Shown: positions 22,990 through 32,893 of the stretch, piece by piece
Position numbering within the stretch: the first letter of the stretch is position 1
Layout of the letters: each line of letters opens with the position of its first letter
DNA from: Pleodorina starrii
Taxonomy: Eukaryota; Chlorophyta; Chlorophyceae; Chlamydomonadales; Volvocaceae
Length of the DNA stretch: 64,000 nucleotides
Assembly (NCBI GenBank): GCA_030267565.1
Contig: BRXU01000002.1
Coordinates: 6,639,501 to 6,703,500, forward strand
Direction: 5' to 3'
Notes under the pieces: model-generated
The model's database searches: none
Seen by the model: the letters and a program-made list of their open reading frames with translations, nothing else
Told to the model about the DNA's origin: nothing
Translations under genes and position numbers: made by a program

Positions 22990-23691
22990 TTAGCCCGTAA
23001 TGTAGGACATCATTACTGTACGGCATTGCGTATAACGATTTGATGCATCCCCGCAATTACAACTGCTATGAGGAAGCGTAAATGATGTGAAATTCAAATG
23101 GGTTGACGTTAAAATTTGCGGATCTCCGATTGCCGGCCGCATGTATACGATAGGAATGATCCCGTCTGTTTTGCTGTTCCGATCACTGTGTAACACCGGC
23201 ACAGTATTTGAATTGAGTGATCTCATTAACAGTCGATATGGGGGACAAAATGATCCCGTCGGTTTTGAAACACCCACACAATATTTGACGAGAGTGATCT
23301 TACTGACGTTGATAATAATGGTCGACATCAGAGACGATACTCCTAATCTGCAATGATAGTTCGGCAAGTGAACCGCCCTGCTAATGCATCAATGATTTTT
23401 CCGAAGTGGCAATAGCAGAGCCATCCACAGCAGGCACTAAGCACTACCGTCCCCGCGGCTGCTCCTTGATTTACGTCATGAAAGTTGTGACACTGCTACA
23501 CGGACGGCCCGGGGGAAGGGGGGTGTGGGGGGAAGGGGGGCAACAGCCCCCCGCCCCCCACCAGCGGGGGGAAGGGGGTCTGGGGGAGGGGGGCGGCAGC
23601 CCCTCCCCCCAGCATGGCCCAACGGCGTTGACACACGGAAACGGATTCTTGCATTTAATGTACTCATACTACGATAACGATCATAAAGCAT
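22990..23691. other. left part of an insertion, no gene recognised
   Basis: About 700 bp foreign to the macrosatellite. It starts tagcccgtaatg and the whole insertion ends ggggctaag, so the outer ends are TTAGCCC and GGGCTAA. It holds an 89-codon frame (23087-23356) without recognisable features, two copies of a gatcccgtc-gtttt motif, and a very G-rich/C-rich inverted segment at 23500-23612 that could fold into a hairpin or G-quadruplexes. Confidence 0.5.
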
Positions 23692-23966
23692 TACGGGCTC
23701 CAGGCAGGGTGGCTATCTTAAGATATGAATATATATTCGGGAGAAAATTTTGGAAATCTGAAGATACTTTTGCCGTCCAAAAAGTTGAAGGTTTAGATAA
23801 TCCGGCCTCACAGATGGGCATGATATCTCCCGGGGCCGTGTTTAGCCGGGAAAATCCTCTCCTAGACAGATCCTGACAGATATTCTCAGCGCTTCTGAGC
23901 CAGGAGTATCTCCGGCCGTAGATACTCAGCAAAATAAGATAGCCACCCTGGCTCCAGGGGCTAAGT
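23692..23966. mobile_element. MITE-like element with inverted ends
   Basis: Ends are inverted copies of CAGGGTGGCTATCTTA with looser outer bases (gggctccagg left, cctggctccagggg right). About 270 bp and non-coding. Its middle (catgatatctccc to gacagata) recurs at 28990-29053 inside another element, so it is a dispersed family. Confidence 0.65.
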
Positions 23967-24145
23967 TTAACAATGTCCGGATTGGAGGCTCAGGGTTTTT
24001 ATCTTAGGACTGTTTGTGCCATCACCTTATCTTGTACATGCTTTGTTTCGACATTGACTAATAGTATAATCTTCTTTGGTGAGATTATGTGGGGCCAATT
24101 CTAATCGAGTGTGGTGCAGTGTGCAAAGTGTCATCACCGTCGAAT

Positions 24146-24217
24146 GCCCGGTTAGCTCAGTCGCTAGAGCGCAAGGCTCTTAACGTTGTGGTCGTGGGTT
24201 CGAGCCTACATTGGGCT
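24146..24217 (+). pseudogene. tRNA-Lys(CTT) pseudogene
   Basis: Changes in the D loop (cgctag), anticodon stem (cgttg), T loop (six bases) and 3' acceptor (gggct). Confidence 0.75.
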
Positions 24218-24988
24218 CTACACATCCTGATGCAGAGCAGAGCTGCAGCACACTGGCTGCCTATATATCAAAATATGAAGGATTATCCAAAGGTGAATAT
24301 ATCCTGATATCTAAATCACTACAACAGAACAAATTTTCGAAAGGTATGATAATGAAACCATCGTCGGCTTCCACCCTCATGTAAAGTTCACATTCATAGC
24401 TGGATTGTAAAAATGCCGAATTATTACATTAAGTAGACACAGCACAGACAGGCATGTTTGTATATATGCGCATGTATTTGTATGTATGAATGTTATCGTG
24501 AGGACGGCTGCATTTTTGGGCCCATTAGTTATTAGGTGATGCCACAGCCCTCCCGTTGTTAACAGCCACACATTTGTTCGCTTATTAGAGCACCATCCAC
24601 AGCCGTCACACTGTCTTACACCATACAAACTGTGAGTCCAAGGCTGCTGGTCCTGCCAACTAGGCCCCCACCTACCCCAGCTGTTCACCCGACATTCATA
24701 GAGACCGAGGATTCTGTGATTGCCACCAATCAAACGCCATCTACCCTATCTATCAACTGGGGCCCAACTCCACATCTCAGAATCTAGCCATATATAATCT
24801 CACCGCACCTGACAATGCCGGGCGGGGTCTCACTGGGAATCGAACCCAGGACTGTGTGTATGTGTTGTACAGTGGGGTCCACATAATGGACAAGTACAAC
24901 CAATCAGCCAGCAGCAGGTCGTGCAGTGCTGTGGAAGCCGACCATTATTGTGGCCGAGACACCCACCCAGACCAGACAGCACACTTTA

Positions 24989-25107
24989 CCCAAACAAGGC
25001 TCACCCAGCACACTTTACCCAAACAAGGCTCACCCAGCACAAACAAGGCTCACCCAAACAAGGCTCACCCAAACAAGGCTCACCCAGCACACTTTACCCA
25101 AACAAGG
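24989..25107 (+). repeat. 15-bp minisatellite (caaacaaggctcacc)
   Basis: Irregular array of caaacaaggctcaccc with a longer agcacactttac variant, expanded from the single caaacagaaacaaggctcac of other units. It accounts for the longer unit here. Confidence 0.85.
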
Positions 25108-25663
25108 CTCACTCAGACAGCCATGCCCATGTAGAGAATTGCCATGAGGCTCCAAACTGGGTGACAAGCCCAGTTCCCTTTCAAATAGACAGACCAACAA
25201 ACCTGAGAGGAACCCGCCTTTGGTGTTGTTCAACTGCAAGGTGCATGTATTCTATATGTGCACACCCTTGATCTAGCCACTGCTGAGCCCTAAGGCTGGT
25301 AATGTCCCTTACCATGCAACACTTCTAATAATGTGCACTCATAGCAATGTATCAAGGGGCTGTGTTGAATATGTAAGCGCACACTTGCAGCTGATAGCTG
25401 TAATCGTACATCAATTTTGCACATGACGCACCCAGACATCTTTTCGTGAGCAGGGGCTGGGTTTGGGGGCTTTGGGATATTTTAACAATGTCCGGATTGG
25501 AGGCTCAGGGTTTTTATCTTAGGATTGTTTGTGCCATCACCTTATCTTGTACATGCTTTGTTTCGACATTGACTAATAGTATAATAATCTTCTTTGGTGA
25601 GATTATGTGGGGCAAAGTCTAATCGAGTGTGGTGCAGTCTGCATGGAATCAATACCGTCGAAT

Positions 25664-25736
25664 GCCCGGTTAGCTCAGTCGGTAGAGCGCAAGGCTCTTA
25701 ACCTTGTGGTCGTGGGTTCGAGCCCCACATTGGGCG
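25664..25736 (+). tRNA. tRNA-Lys(CTT)
   Basis: 73 nt, all arms pair: acceptor GCCCGGT/ATTGGGC with two G-T pairs, D stem GCTC/GAGC, anticodon stem CAAGG/CCTTG with loop CTCTTAA (anticodon CTT), T stem GTGGG/CCCAC with loop TTCGAGC, discriminator G. Internal A box TAGCTCAGTCGG and B box GGTTCGAGCCC are good. No CCA is encoded, as expected for a nuclear gene. No T run follows closely; the next is about 330 bases downstream. Confidence 0.93.
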
Positions 25737-26540
25737 CTACACATCCTGATGCATGGCAGAGCCCACCGCCCTTCCTGCTCTCCTCGCTCCACTCGCCCTC
25801 TCCAGGCCCCCCCCCAGCCCTCCTATCCCCCCCACCCTCCTCCCCCCCACCGCCCGCTCCCTCCTCCCCTCCAACCCACGCCCCTGCCCCGTCACTAGCA
25901 CAGCTGCTTAGGCCGTGATCTCCACCGGGGCTGCACACCGCATTCGCTCCTCAACGACCGCTAGGATGGGGTGCTGCGGCCCCACTCTGTCCCAGCCGTG
26001 CCGGGGTGTTTGTATATATGCGCATGTATTTGTATGTATGAATGTTATCGTGAGGACGGCTGCATTTTTGGGCCCATTAGTTATTAGGTGATGCCACAGC
26101 CCTCCCGTTGTTAACAGCCACACATTTGTTCGCTTATTAGAGCACCATCCACAGCCGTCACACTGTCTTACACCATACAAACTGTGAGTCCAAGGCTGCT
26201 GGTCCTGCCAACTAGGCCCCCACCTACCCCAGCTGTTCACCCGACATTCATAGAGACCGAGGATTCTGTGATTGCCACCAATCAAACGCCATCTACCCTA
26301 TCTATCAACTGGGGCCCAACTCCACATCTCAGAATCTAGCCATATATAATCTCACCGCACCTGACAATGCCGGGCGGGGTCTCACTGGGAATCGAACCCA
26401 GGACTGTGTGTATGTGTTGTACAGTGGGGTCCACATAATGGACAAGTACAACCAATCAGCCAGCAGCAGGTCGTGCAGTGCTGTGGAAGCCGACCATTAT
26501 TGTGGCCGAGACACCCACCCAGACCAGACAGCACACTTTA

Positions 26541-26659
26541 CCCAAACAAGGCTCACCCAGCACACTTTACCCAAACAAGGCTCACCCAGCACAAACAAGG
26601 CTCACCCAAACAAGGCTCACCCAAACAAGGCTCACCCAGCACACTTTACCCAAACAAGG
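26541..26659 (+). repeat. 15-bp minisatellite, second copy
   Basis: Same array and length as 24989-25107; it lies in the neighbouring unit, consistent with recent unit duplication. Confidence 0.85.
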
Positions 26660-26924
26660 CTCACTCAGACAGCCATGCCCATGTAGAGAATTGCCATGAG
26701 GCTCCAAACTGGGTGACAAGCCCAGTTCCCTTTCAAATAGACAGACCAACAAACCTGAGAGGAACCCGCCTTTGGTGTTGTTCAACTGCAAGGTGCATGT
26801 ATTCTATATGTGCACACCCTTGATCTAGCCACTGCTGAGCCCTAAGGCTGGTAATGTCCCTTACCATGCAACACTTCTAATAATGTGCACTCATAGCAAT
26901 GTATCAAGGGGCTGTGTTGAATAT

Positions 26925-28371
26925 GTAAGCGCACACTTGCAGCTGATAGCTGTAATCGTACATCAATTTTGCACATGACGCACCCAGACATCTTTTCGTG
27001 AGCAGGGGCTGGGTTTGGGGGCTTTGGGATATTTTAACAATGTCCGGATTGGAGGCTCAGGGTTTTTATCTTAGGATTGTTTGTGCCATCACCTTATCTT
27101 GTACATGCTTTGTTTCGACATTGACTAATAGTATAATAATCTTCTTTGGTGAGATTATGTGGGGCAAAGTCTAATCGAGTGTGGTGCAGTCTGCATGGAA
27201 TCAATACCGTCGAATGCCCGGTTAGCTCAGTCGGTAGAGCGCAAGGCTCTTAACCTTGTGGTCGTGGGTTCGAGCCCCACATTGGGCGCTACACATCCTG
27301 ATGCATGGCAGAGCCCACCGCCCTTCCTGCTCTCCTCGCTCCACTCGCCCTCTCCAGGCCCCCCCCCAGCCCTCCTATCCCCCCCACCCTCCTCCCCCCC
27401 ACCGCCCGCTCCCTCCTCCCCTCCAACCCACGCCCCTGCCCCGTCACTAGCACAGCTGCTTAGGCCGTGATCTCCACCGGGGCTGCACACCGCATTCGCT
27501 CCTCAACGACCGCTAGGATGGGGTGCTGCGGCCCCACTCTGTCCCAGCCGTGCCGGGGTGTTTGTATATATGCGCATGTATTTGTATGTATGAATGTTAT
27601 CGTGAGGGCGGCTGCATTTTTGGGCCCATTAGTTATTAGGTGATGCCACAGCCCTCCCGTTGTTAACAGCCACACATTTGTTCGCTTAGAGCACCATCCA
27701 CAACCGTCACACTGTCTTACACCATACAAACTGTGAGTCGAAGGCTGCTGGTCCTGCCAACTAGGCCCCCACCTACCCCAGCTGTTCACCCGACATTCAT
27801 AGAGACCGAGGATTCTGTGATTGCCACCAATCAAACGCCATCTACCCTATCTATCAACTGGGCCCCAACTCCACATCTCAGAATCTAGCCATATATAATC
27901 TCACCGTACCTGACAATGCCGGGCGGGGTCTCACTGGGAATCGAACCCAGGACTGTGTGTATGTGTTGTACAGTGGGGTCCACATAATGGACAAGTACAA
28001 CCAATCAGCCAGCAGCAGGTCGTGCAGTGCTGTGGAAGCCGACCATTATTGTGGCCGAGACACCCACCCAGACCAGACAGCACACTTTACCCAAACAGAA
28101 ACAAGGCTCACGCAGACAGCCATGCCCATGTAGAGAATTGCCATGAGGCTCCAAACTGGGTGACAAGCCCAGTTCCCTTTCAAATAGACAGACCAACAAA
28201 CCTGAGAGGAACCCGCCTTTGGTGTTGTTCAACTGCAAGGTGCATGTATTCTATATGTGCACACCCTTGATCTAGCCACTGCTGAGCCCTAAGGCTGGTA
28301 ATGTCCCTTACCATGCAACACTTCTAATAATGTGCACTCATAGCAATGTATCAAGGGGCTGTGTTGAATAT
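26925..28371 (+). repeat. macrosatellite unit, type B, 1447 bp
   Basis: Standard length unit. The antisense B box reads ggaatcgaacc at 27937-27947. Confidence 0.93.
27216..27288 (+). tRNA. tRNA-Lys(CTT)
   Basis: Same intact 73-nt sequence as 25664-25736. Confidence 0.93.
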
Positions 28372-28576
28372 GTAAGCGCACACTTGCAGCTGATAGCTGT
28401 AATCGTACATCAATTTTGCACATGACGCACCCAGACATCTTTTCGTGAGCAGGGGCTGGGTTTGGGGGCTTTGGGATATTTTAACAATGTCCGGATTGGA
28501 GGCTCAGGGTTTTTATCTTAGGATTGTTTGTGCCATCACCTTATCTTGTACATGCTTTGTTTCGACATTGACTAAT
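28372..28576 (+). repeat. macrosatellite unit, 5' part before insertion
   Basis: Ends at gacattgactaat. The unit resumes as agtataataatc at 31660. Confidence 0.9.
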
Positions 28577-28651
28577 GCAAATCCCTTTAGGGATTTGATT
28601 GTCAGGGCCACTCGTGCATTTTTCACACTTCGTCGGTATGGACAATTGGTT

Positions 28652-28737
28652 CTCCGATTTTGGCATGTCGGTAAAACGCTCGGTCGGTAGGTCGGCGATG
28701 AAGGAATCCAGAGGTCGTCGGTTCGAATCTCGATCGG
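28652..28737 (+). ncRNA. tRNA-like module with Pol III boxes
   Basis: Ends TCCGAT/ATCGGA pair as a six-base acceptor. An A-box-like TGGCATGTCGG follows near 28661 and a B box GGTTCGAATCT at 28720. Related modules lie at 52005 and 54168. A tRNA-derived SINE head is likely; I cannot assign an anticodon. Confidence 0.5.
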
Positions 28738-28760
28738 ACACATTATATTTTTAACCAGAG

Positions 28761-28794
28761 TTCGCCGGTTCAAATCCTGCGCGACCCTCTTTTT
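28761..28794 (+). other. second B box and oligo-T terminator of the tRNA-like module
   Basis: ttcgccGGTTCAAATCC then tgcgcgaccctc and TTTTT. The same segment follows the other modules at 52136 and 54296, so it is a conserved part, possibly the 3' tRNA half plus a Pol III terminator. Confidence 0.5.
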
Positions 28795-28889
28795 AATTAA
28801 AATTTGTTTTTCAAAAGACCAGGAGCCTGTTACTGCTTTGTTAGTAGCAGCCCCATGCTCCGCGCCCACCGTGCGAGCAGATTCCATAC

Positions 28890-28950
28890 CAACTGCTATT
28901 CAACTTCCTGCGGGACAGCGCTGCAGCGAAATGTGAGCAATACAACTGCC
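28890..28950 (+). pseudogene. fragment of the Helitron-type ORF
   Basis: The stretch ttcaacttcctgcgggacag and following bases to gtgagcaata match 55848-55892 of the ORF at 55481 (coding LFNFLRDCGAAKCEQY), with scattered changes. About 55 bp remain. This ties the element to that protein family. Confidence 0.65.
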
Positions 28951-28989
28951 TGGCTGCCTGGCTGACTGGCTGACTGGCTGACTGGCTGC

Positions 28990-29053
28990 CATGATATCTC
29001 CTGGGGACGTGTTTAGCCGGGAAAATCCCCTCCTAGACAGATCCTGACAGATA
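28990..29053 (+). repeat. fragment of the MITE-like family
   Basis: Matches 23819-23882 (catgatatctcc to cctgacagata) with few differences. Confidence 0.7.
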
Positions 29054-29449
29054 CCCTGGGCTGGGTGTGTTGGGAGGCATGCGGCCCGGGGGTGACAGAA
29101 GAAGTGGGGGCAACGGCAAGGGGGGATGTGGGGGAGGAGATGATGATGGATGCGGGGGTCAGCAGTTGATCCCCCAGCATCCGTGGAGGCCAGGGTGCGT
29201 GCTGCATGGAGCGGCGGGCAAAGTAGAAGGCGTATGGGTAGCCAGCGAGAGGAATAGTGGCCGTGGAGGGTGCCACGATGTTGCACGCAGGAGAGAGGAG
29301 GGGCAGGCAGGCAGGGGCAGGGTTGGGGGGTGACAGAACAAGCAGGGGCAAGGGCAAGGGGGGATGTGGAGCAGGACATGGAGATGGATGCGGGGGCATC
29401 GACAGAGAAAGTTGTGGGGCGGGGGAAGAGGAAGGGGGATGCAGACCGG

Positions 29450-30339
29450 CCCCTAGCCCCTAGCCCCTAGCCCCTAGCCCCTAGCCCCTAGCCCCTAGCC
29501 CCTAGCCCCTAGCCCCTAGCCCCTAGCCCCTAGCCCCTAGCCCCTAGCCCCTAGCCCCTAGCCCCTAGCCCCTAGCCCCTAGCCCCTAGCCCCTAGCCCC
29601 TAGCCCCTAGCCCCTAGCCCCTAGCCCCTAGCCCCTAGCCCCTAGCCCCTAGCCCCTAGCCCCTAGCCCCTAGCCCCTAGCCCCTAGCCCCTAGCCCCTA
29701 GCCCCTAGCCCCTAGCCCCTAGCCCCTAGCCCCTAGCCCCTAGCCCCTAGCCCCTAGCCCCTAGCCCCTAGCCCCTAGCCCCTAGCCCCTAGCCCCTAGC
29801 CCCTAGCCCCTAGCCCCTAGCCCCTAGCCCCTAGCCCCTAGCCCCTAGCCCCTAGCCCCTAGCCCCTAGCCCCTAGCCCCTAGCCCCTAGCCCCTAGCCC
29901 CTAGCCCCTAGCCCCTAGCCCCTAGCCCCTAGCCCCTAGCCCCTAGCCCCTAGCCCCTAGCCCCTAGCCCCTAGCCCCTAGCCTCTAGCCCCTAGCCCCT
30001 AGCCCCAAGCCCCAAGCCCCTAGCCCCTAGCCCCAAGCCCCAAGCCCCAAGCCCCTAGCCCCTAGCCCCTAGCCCCTAGCCCCTAGCCCCTAGCCCCTAG
30101 CCCCTAGCCCCTAGCCCCTAGCCCCTAGCCCCTAGCCCCTAGCCCCTAGCCCCTAGCCCCTAGCCCCTAGCCCCTAGCCCCTAGCCCCTAGCCCCTAGCC
30201 CCTAGCCCCTAGCCCCTAGCCCCTAGCCCCTAGCCCCAAGCCCCAAGCCCCAAGCCCCAAGCCCCAAGCCCCAAGCCCCAAGCCCCAAGCCCCAAGCCCC
30301 AAGCCCCTAGCCCCTAGCCCCTAGCCCCTAGCCCCTAGC
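29450..30339 (+). repeat. heptamer array (CCCCTAG)n, about 127 copies
   Basis: In-phase 7-bp repeats, CCCCTAG on this strand and CTAGGGG on the other. Blocks of a CCCCAAG variant lie at about 30005-30055 and 30235-30305. The G strand has runs of four G with three-base loops, as in telomeric repeats, and could form G-quadruplexes. It is not a telomere sequence I know. Confidence 0.97.
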
Positions 30340-31395
30340 ACAACGCAGGCAGAGCAGGGGGGGGGGGCAGGGCGGGGGCAAGTCAGGGGCAGGGGTGGGG
30401 TGGGTGTATTGGGAGGCATGCGGCCTGGGACTGACAGAACAAGGGGGGATGTGGGGGAGGAGATGGAGATGGATGGGGGGGTCAGCCGTTGATCCCCCAG
30501 CATCCGTGGAGGTCAGGGTGCAGGGAGCAGGGGCAGGCAGGGCAAGGGGTAGGGGGGTAATAAGAATGGCTCGGGGTGAGGGGAACACAACGCAGGCAGG
30601 GCAGGGGGGGGGCAGGGCGGGGGCAAGTCAGGGACAGGGGTGGGGTGGGTGTATTGGGAGGCATGCGGCCTGGGGATGACAGAACTAGGGGGGATGTGGG
30701 GGAGGAGATGGAGATGGATGTGGGGGTCAGCCGTTCATCCCCCAGCATCCGTGGAGGTCAGGGTGCGTGCTGCGTGGAGCGGCGGGCGAAGTAGAAGGTG
30801 TATGGGTAGCCAGCGAGAGGAATAGTGGCCGTGGAGGGTGCCACAACGTTGCACGCAGGAGAGAGCAGGGGCAGGCAGGCAGGGGCAGGCAGGGGCAGGG
30901 GCAGGGCGACCCCGCGATGGCGACCTCGCAGGGCCTGGAGTAGGGAAACCAGACGGGGAAATTTGTGGGGCGAGGGAGGAGGACGGGCGAGAGGGGAGCG
31001 GAACATCACAGAGAGGGGACAAGGACGGCAGGATGGGAGGGGGGAGAAAACGGGAACGACGGCAGGATGGGAGGCGATGTGACGTTGCTTCTCGAATGTG
31101 GCATAGGGCAGGGTGTGTCGGGAGGGGGGGAAGGAAAAACGAGCGGTCGGGAGGGTGGGGAAATTTGTGGGGCGGGGGAGGAGGAAGGGGGCGGAGCATG
31201 GGCTGAGGTGGGTCGGGGTGGAGCATGGGGCGGGGTGGGTCGGGGTGGAGCATGCGGCGAAGTGGGGCGGCATGGAGCGAGGTGGGCCGGGGTGGAGCAT
31301 GGGGCCAGGTGCTGCAGCGCGGAGCATGGGCCAAGATGAAGCGGTGCGGAGCATGAAGTGGAGCGGAGCATGGGGTGGATCGGCATGGGGCATGA
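30340..31395 (+). repeat. G-rich minisatellite region
   Basis: Two near copies of an approximately 245-bp block (30340 and 30589) built from gcaggcagggc, ggcatgcggcctggg, gatgtgggggaggagatgg and ccgtggaggtcagggtgc motifs, then purine-rich ggtggagcatggggcggg repeats (31195-31395). Long frames on both strands here are composition artefacts. The same motifs recur at 29066, 52620-53370 and 57420-57790. Confidence 0.8.
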
Positions 31396-31610
31396 GGCGG
31401 GTGCGGTTGCGGTTGCGGTTGCGGTTGCGGTTGCGGTTGCGGTTGCGGTTGCGGTTGCGGTTGCGGTTGCGGTTGCGGTTGCGGTTGCGGTTGCGGTTGC
31501 GGTTACGGTTCCGGTTGCGGTTGCGGTTGCAGTTGCGGTTGCGGTTGCGGTTTTGGTTGCGGTTGCGGTTTTGGTTTCGGTTGCGGTTGCAGTTGCGGTT
31601 GCGGTTGCGC
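31396..31610 (+). repeat. hexamer array (GGTTGC)n
   Basis: About 35 copies of ggttgc with variants ggttac, ggttcc, ggtttt and agttgc towards the right. It lies next to the right inverted repeat, exactly as the array at 53826-54060 does in the sister element. Confidence 0.95.
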
Positions 31611-31659
31611 CGCGAAAGGGATTTGCTAAGCGAGCCCAAAGGGCGAGCCGAAGGCCAGT

Positions 31660-32893
31660 AGTATAATAATCTTCTTTGGTGAGATTATGTGGGGCAAAGT
31701 CTAATCGAGTGTGGTGCAGTCTGCATGGAATCATTACCATCGAATGCCCGGTTAGCTCGGTCGGTAGAGCGCAAGGCGCTTAACCTTGTGGTCGTGGGTT
31801 CGAGCCCCACATTGGGCGCTACACATCCTGATGCATGGCAGAGCCCACCGCCCTTCCTGCTCTCCTCGCTCCACTCGCCCTCTCCAGGCCCCCCCCAGCC
31901 CTCCAATCCCCCCCACCCTCCTCCCCCCCACCGCCCGCTCCCTCCTCCCCTCCAACCCACGCCCCTGCCCCGTCACTAGCACAGCTGCTTAGGCCGTGAT
32001 CTCCACCGGGGCTGCACACCGCATTCGCTCCTCAACGACCGCTAGGATGGGGTGCTGCGGCCCCACTCTGTCCCAGCCGTGCCGGGGTGTTTGTATATAT
32101 GCGCATGTATTTGTATGTATGAATGTTATCGTGAGGGCTGCTGCATTTTTGGGCCCATTAGTTATTAGGTGATGCCACAGCCCTCCCGTTGTTAACAGCC
32201 ACACATTTGTTCGCTTAGAGCACCATCCACAACCGTCACACTGTCTTACACCATACAAACTGTGAGTCCAAGGCTGCTGGTCCTGCCAACTAGGCCCCCA
32301 CCTACCCCAGCTGTTCACCCGACATTCATAGAGACCGAGGATTCTGTGATTGCCACCAATCAAACGCCATCTACCCTATCAACTGGGGCCCAACTCCACA
32401 TCTCAGAATCTAGCCATATATAATCTCACCGCACCTGACAATGCCGGGGGTCTCACAGGGAATCGAACCCAGGACTGTGTGTATGTGTTGTACAGTGGGG
32501 TCCACATAATGGACAAGTACAACCAATCAGCCAGCAGCAGGTCGTGCAGTGCTGTGGAAGCCGACCATTATTGTGGCCGAGACACCCACCCAGACCAGAC
32601 AGCACACTTTACCCAAACAGAAACAAGGCTCACTCAGACAGCCATGCCCATGTAGAGAATTGCCATGAGGCTCCAAACTGGGTGACAAGCCCAGTTCCCT
32701 TTCAAATAGACAGACCAACAAACCTGAGAGGAACCCGCCTTTGGTGTTGTTCAACTGCAAGGTGCATGTATTCTATATGTGCACACCCTTGATCTAGCCA
32801 CTGCTGAGCCCTAAGGCTGGTAATGTCCCTTACCATGCAACACTTCTAATAATGTGCACTCATAGCAATGTATCAAGGGGCTGTGTTGAATAT
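31660..32893 (+). repeat. macrosatellite unit, type B, 3' part after insertion
   Basis: Resumes at agtataataatc. Together with 28372-28576 it makes a 1439-bp unit. Confidence 0.92.
31746..31818 (+). tRNA. tRNA-Lys(CTT) variant, U33 changed
   Basis: All stems pair, but the anticodon loop is CGCTTAA, so the universally conserved U33 is G, and the D loop/A box reads GCTCGGTCGG. Box B is intact. It may be transcribed but is probably poor in decoding. Confidence 0.75.

Larger units (their letters stand above)
22882..25372 (+). repeat. macrosatellite unit, type A, split by an insertion
   Basis: The unit is broken between gggatatt and taacaatgtccgg by the insertion at 22990-23966. Otherwise complete, with an expanded 15-bp minisatellite near 24989. 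Confidence 0.88.
25373..26924 (+). repeat. macrosatellite unit, type B, 1552 bp
   Basis: First unit with the type B flank: after the tRNA comes a C-rich polypyrimidine stretch (25765-25890), then a tag near cagctgcttaggccg and a gccgtgccgggg junction back to gtttgtatatatgcgc. It keeps the expanded 15-bp minisatellite. Confidence 0.92.
28577..31659 (+). mobile_element. Helitron2/Helentron-like non-autonomous element with satellite cargo
   Basis: 3083 bp inserted without an evident target duplication between ctaat and agtataat. The left end GCAAATCCCTTT opens a hairpin. Its inverse AAAGGGATTTGC lies not at the right edge but at 31615-31626, followed by a GCCCAAAGGGC hairpin (31634-31644) and the end ccagt. 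Such asymmetric inverted repeats plus a 3' hairpin are typical of Helitron2/Helentron elements. Inside are tRNA-like modules, a fragment matching the Helitron-type ORF at 55481, a MITE fragment, a heptamer array, minisatellites and a ggttgc array. The 51913 element has the same ends. Confidence 0.55.

Noticed and set aside
24989..25107. CRISPR-like array
   Set aside because: Short direct repeats without regular unique spacers, in a eukaryotic satellite unit.
25607..25918. Recurrent plus-strand 103-codon frames over the tRNA
   Set aside because: They cross a tRNA gene and a polypyrimidine tract, change between flank types and show no protein-like conservation.
29450..30339. A true chromosome end
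   Set aside because: Unique and repeat sequence continue on both sides, and the heptamer is not a known telomere repeat.
31358..31666. Long frames of RLRLRL, VAVAVA or NRNRNR repeats
   Set aside because: They are translations of the ggttgc hexamer array and occur in several frames on both strands.
30735..31740. Long minus-strand proline-rich frames as secreted or structural proteins
   Set aside because: They follow purine-rich minisatellite repeats and overlap each other in different frames.
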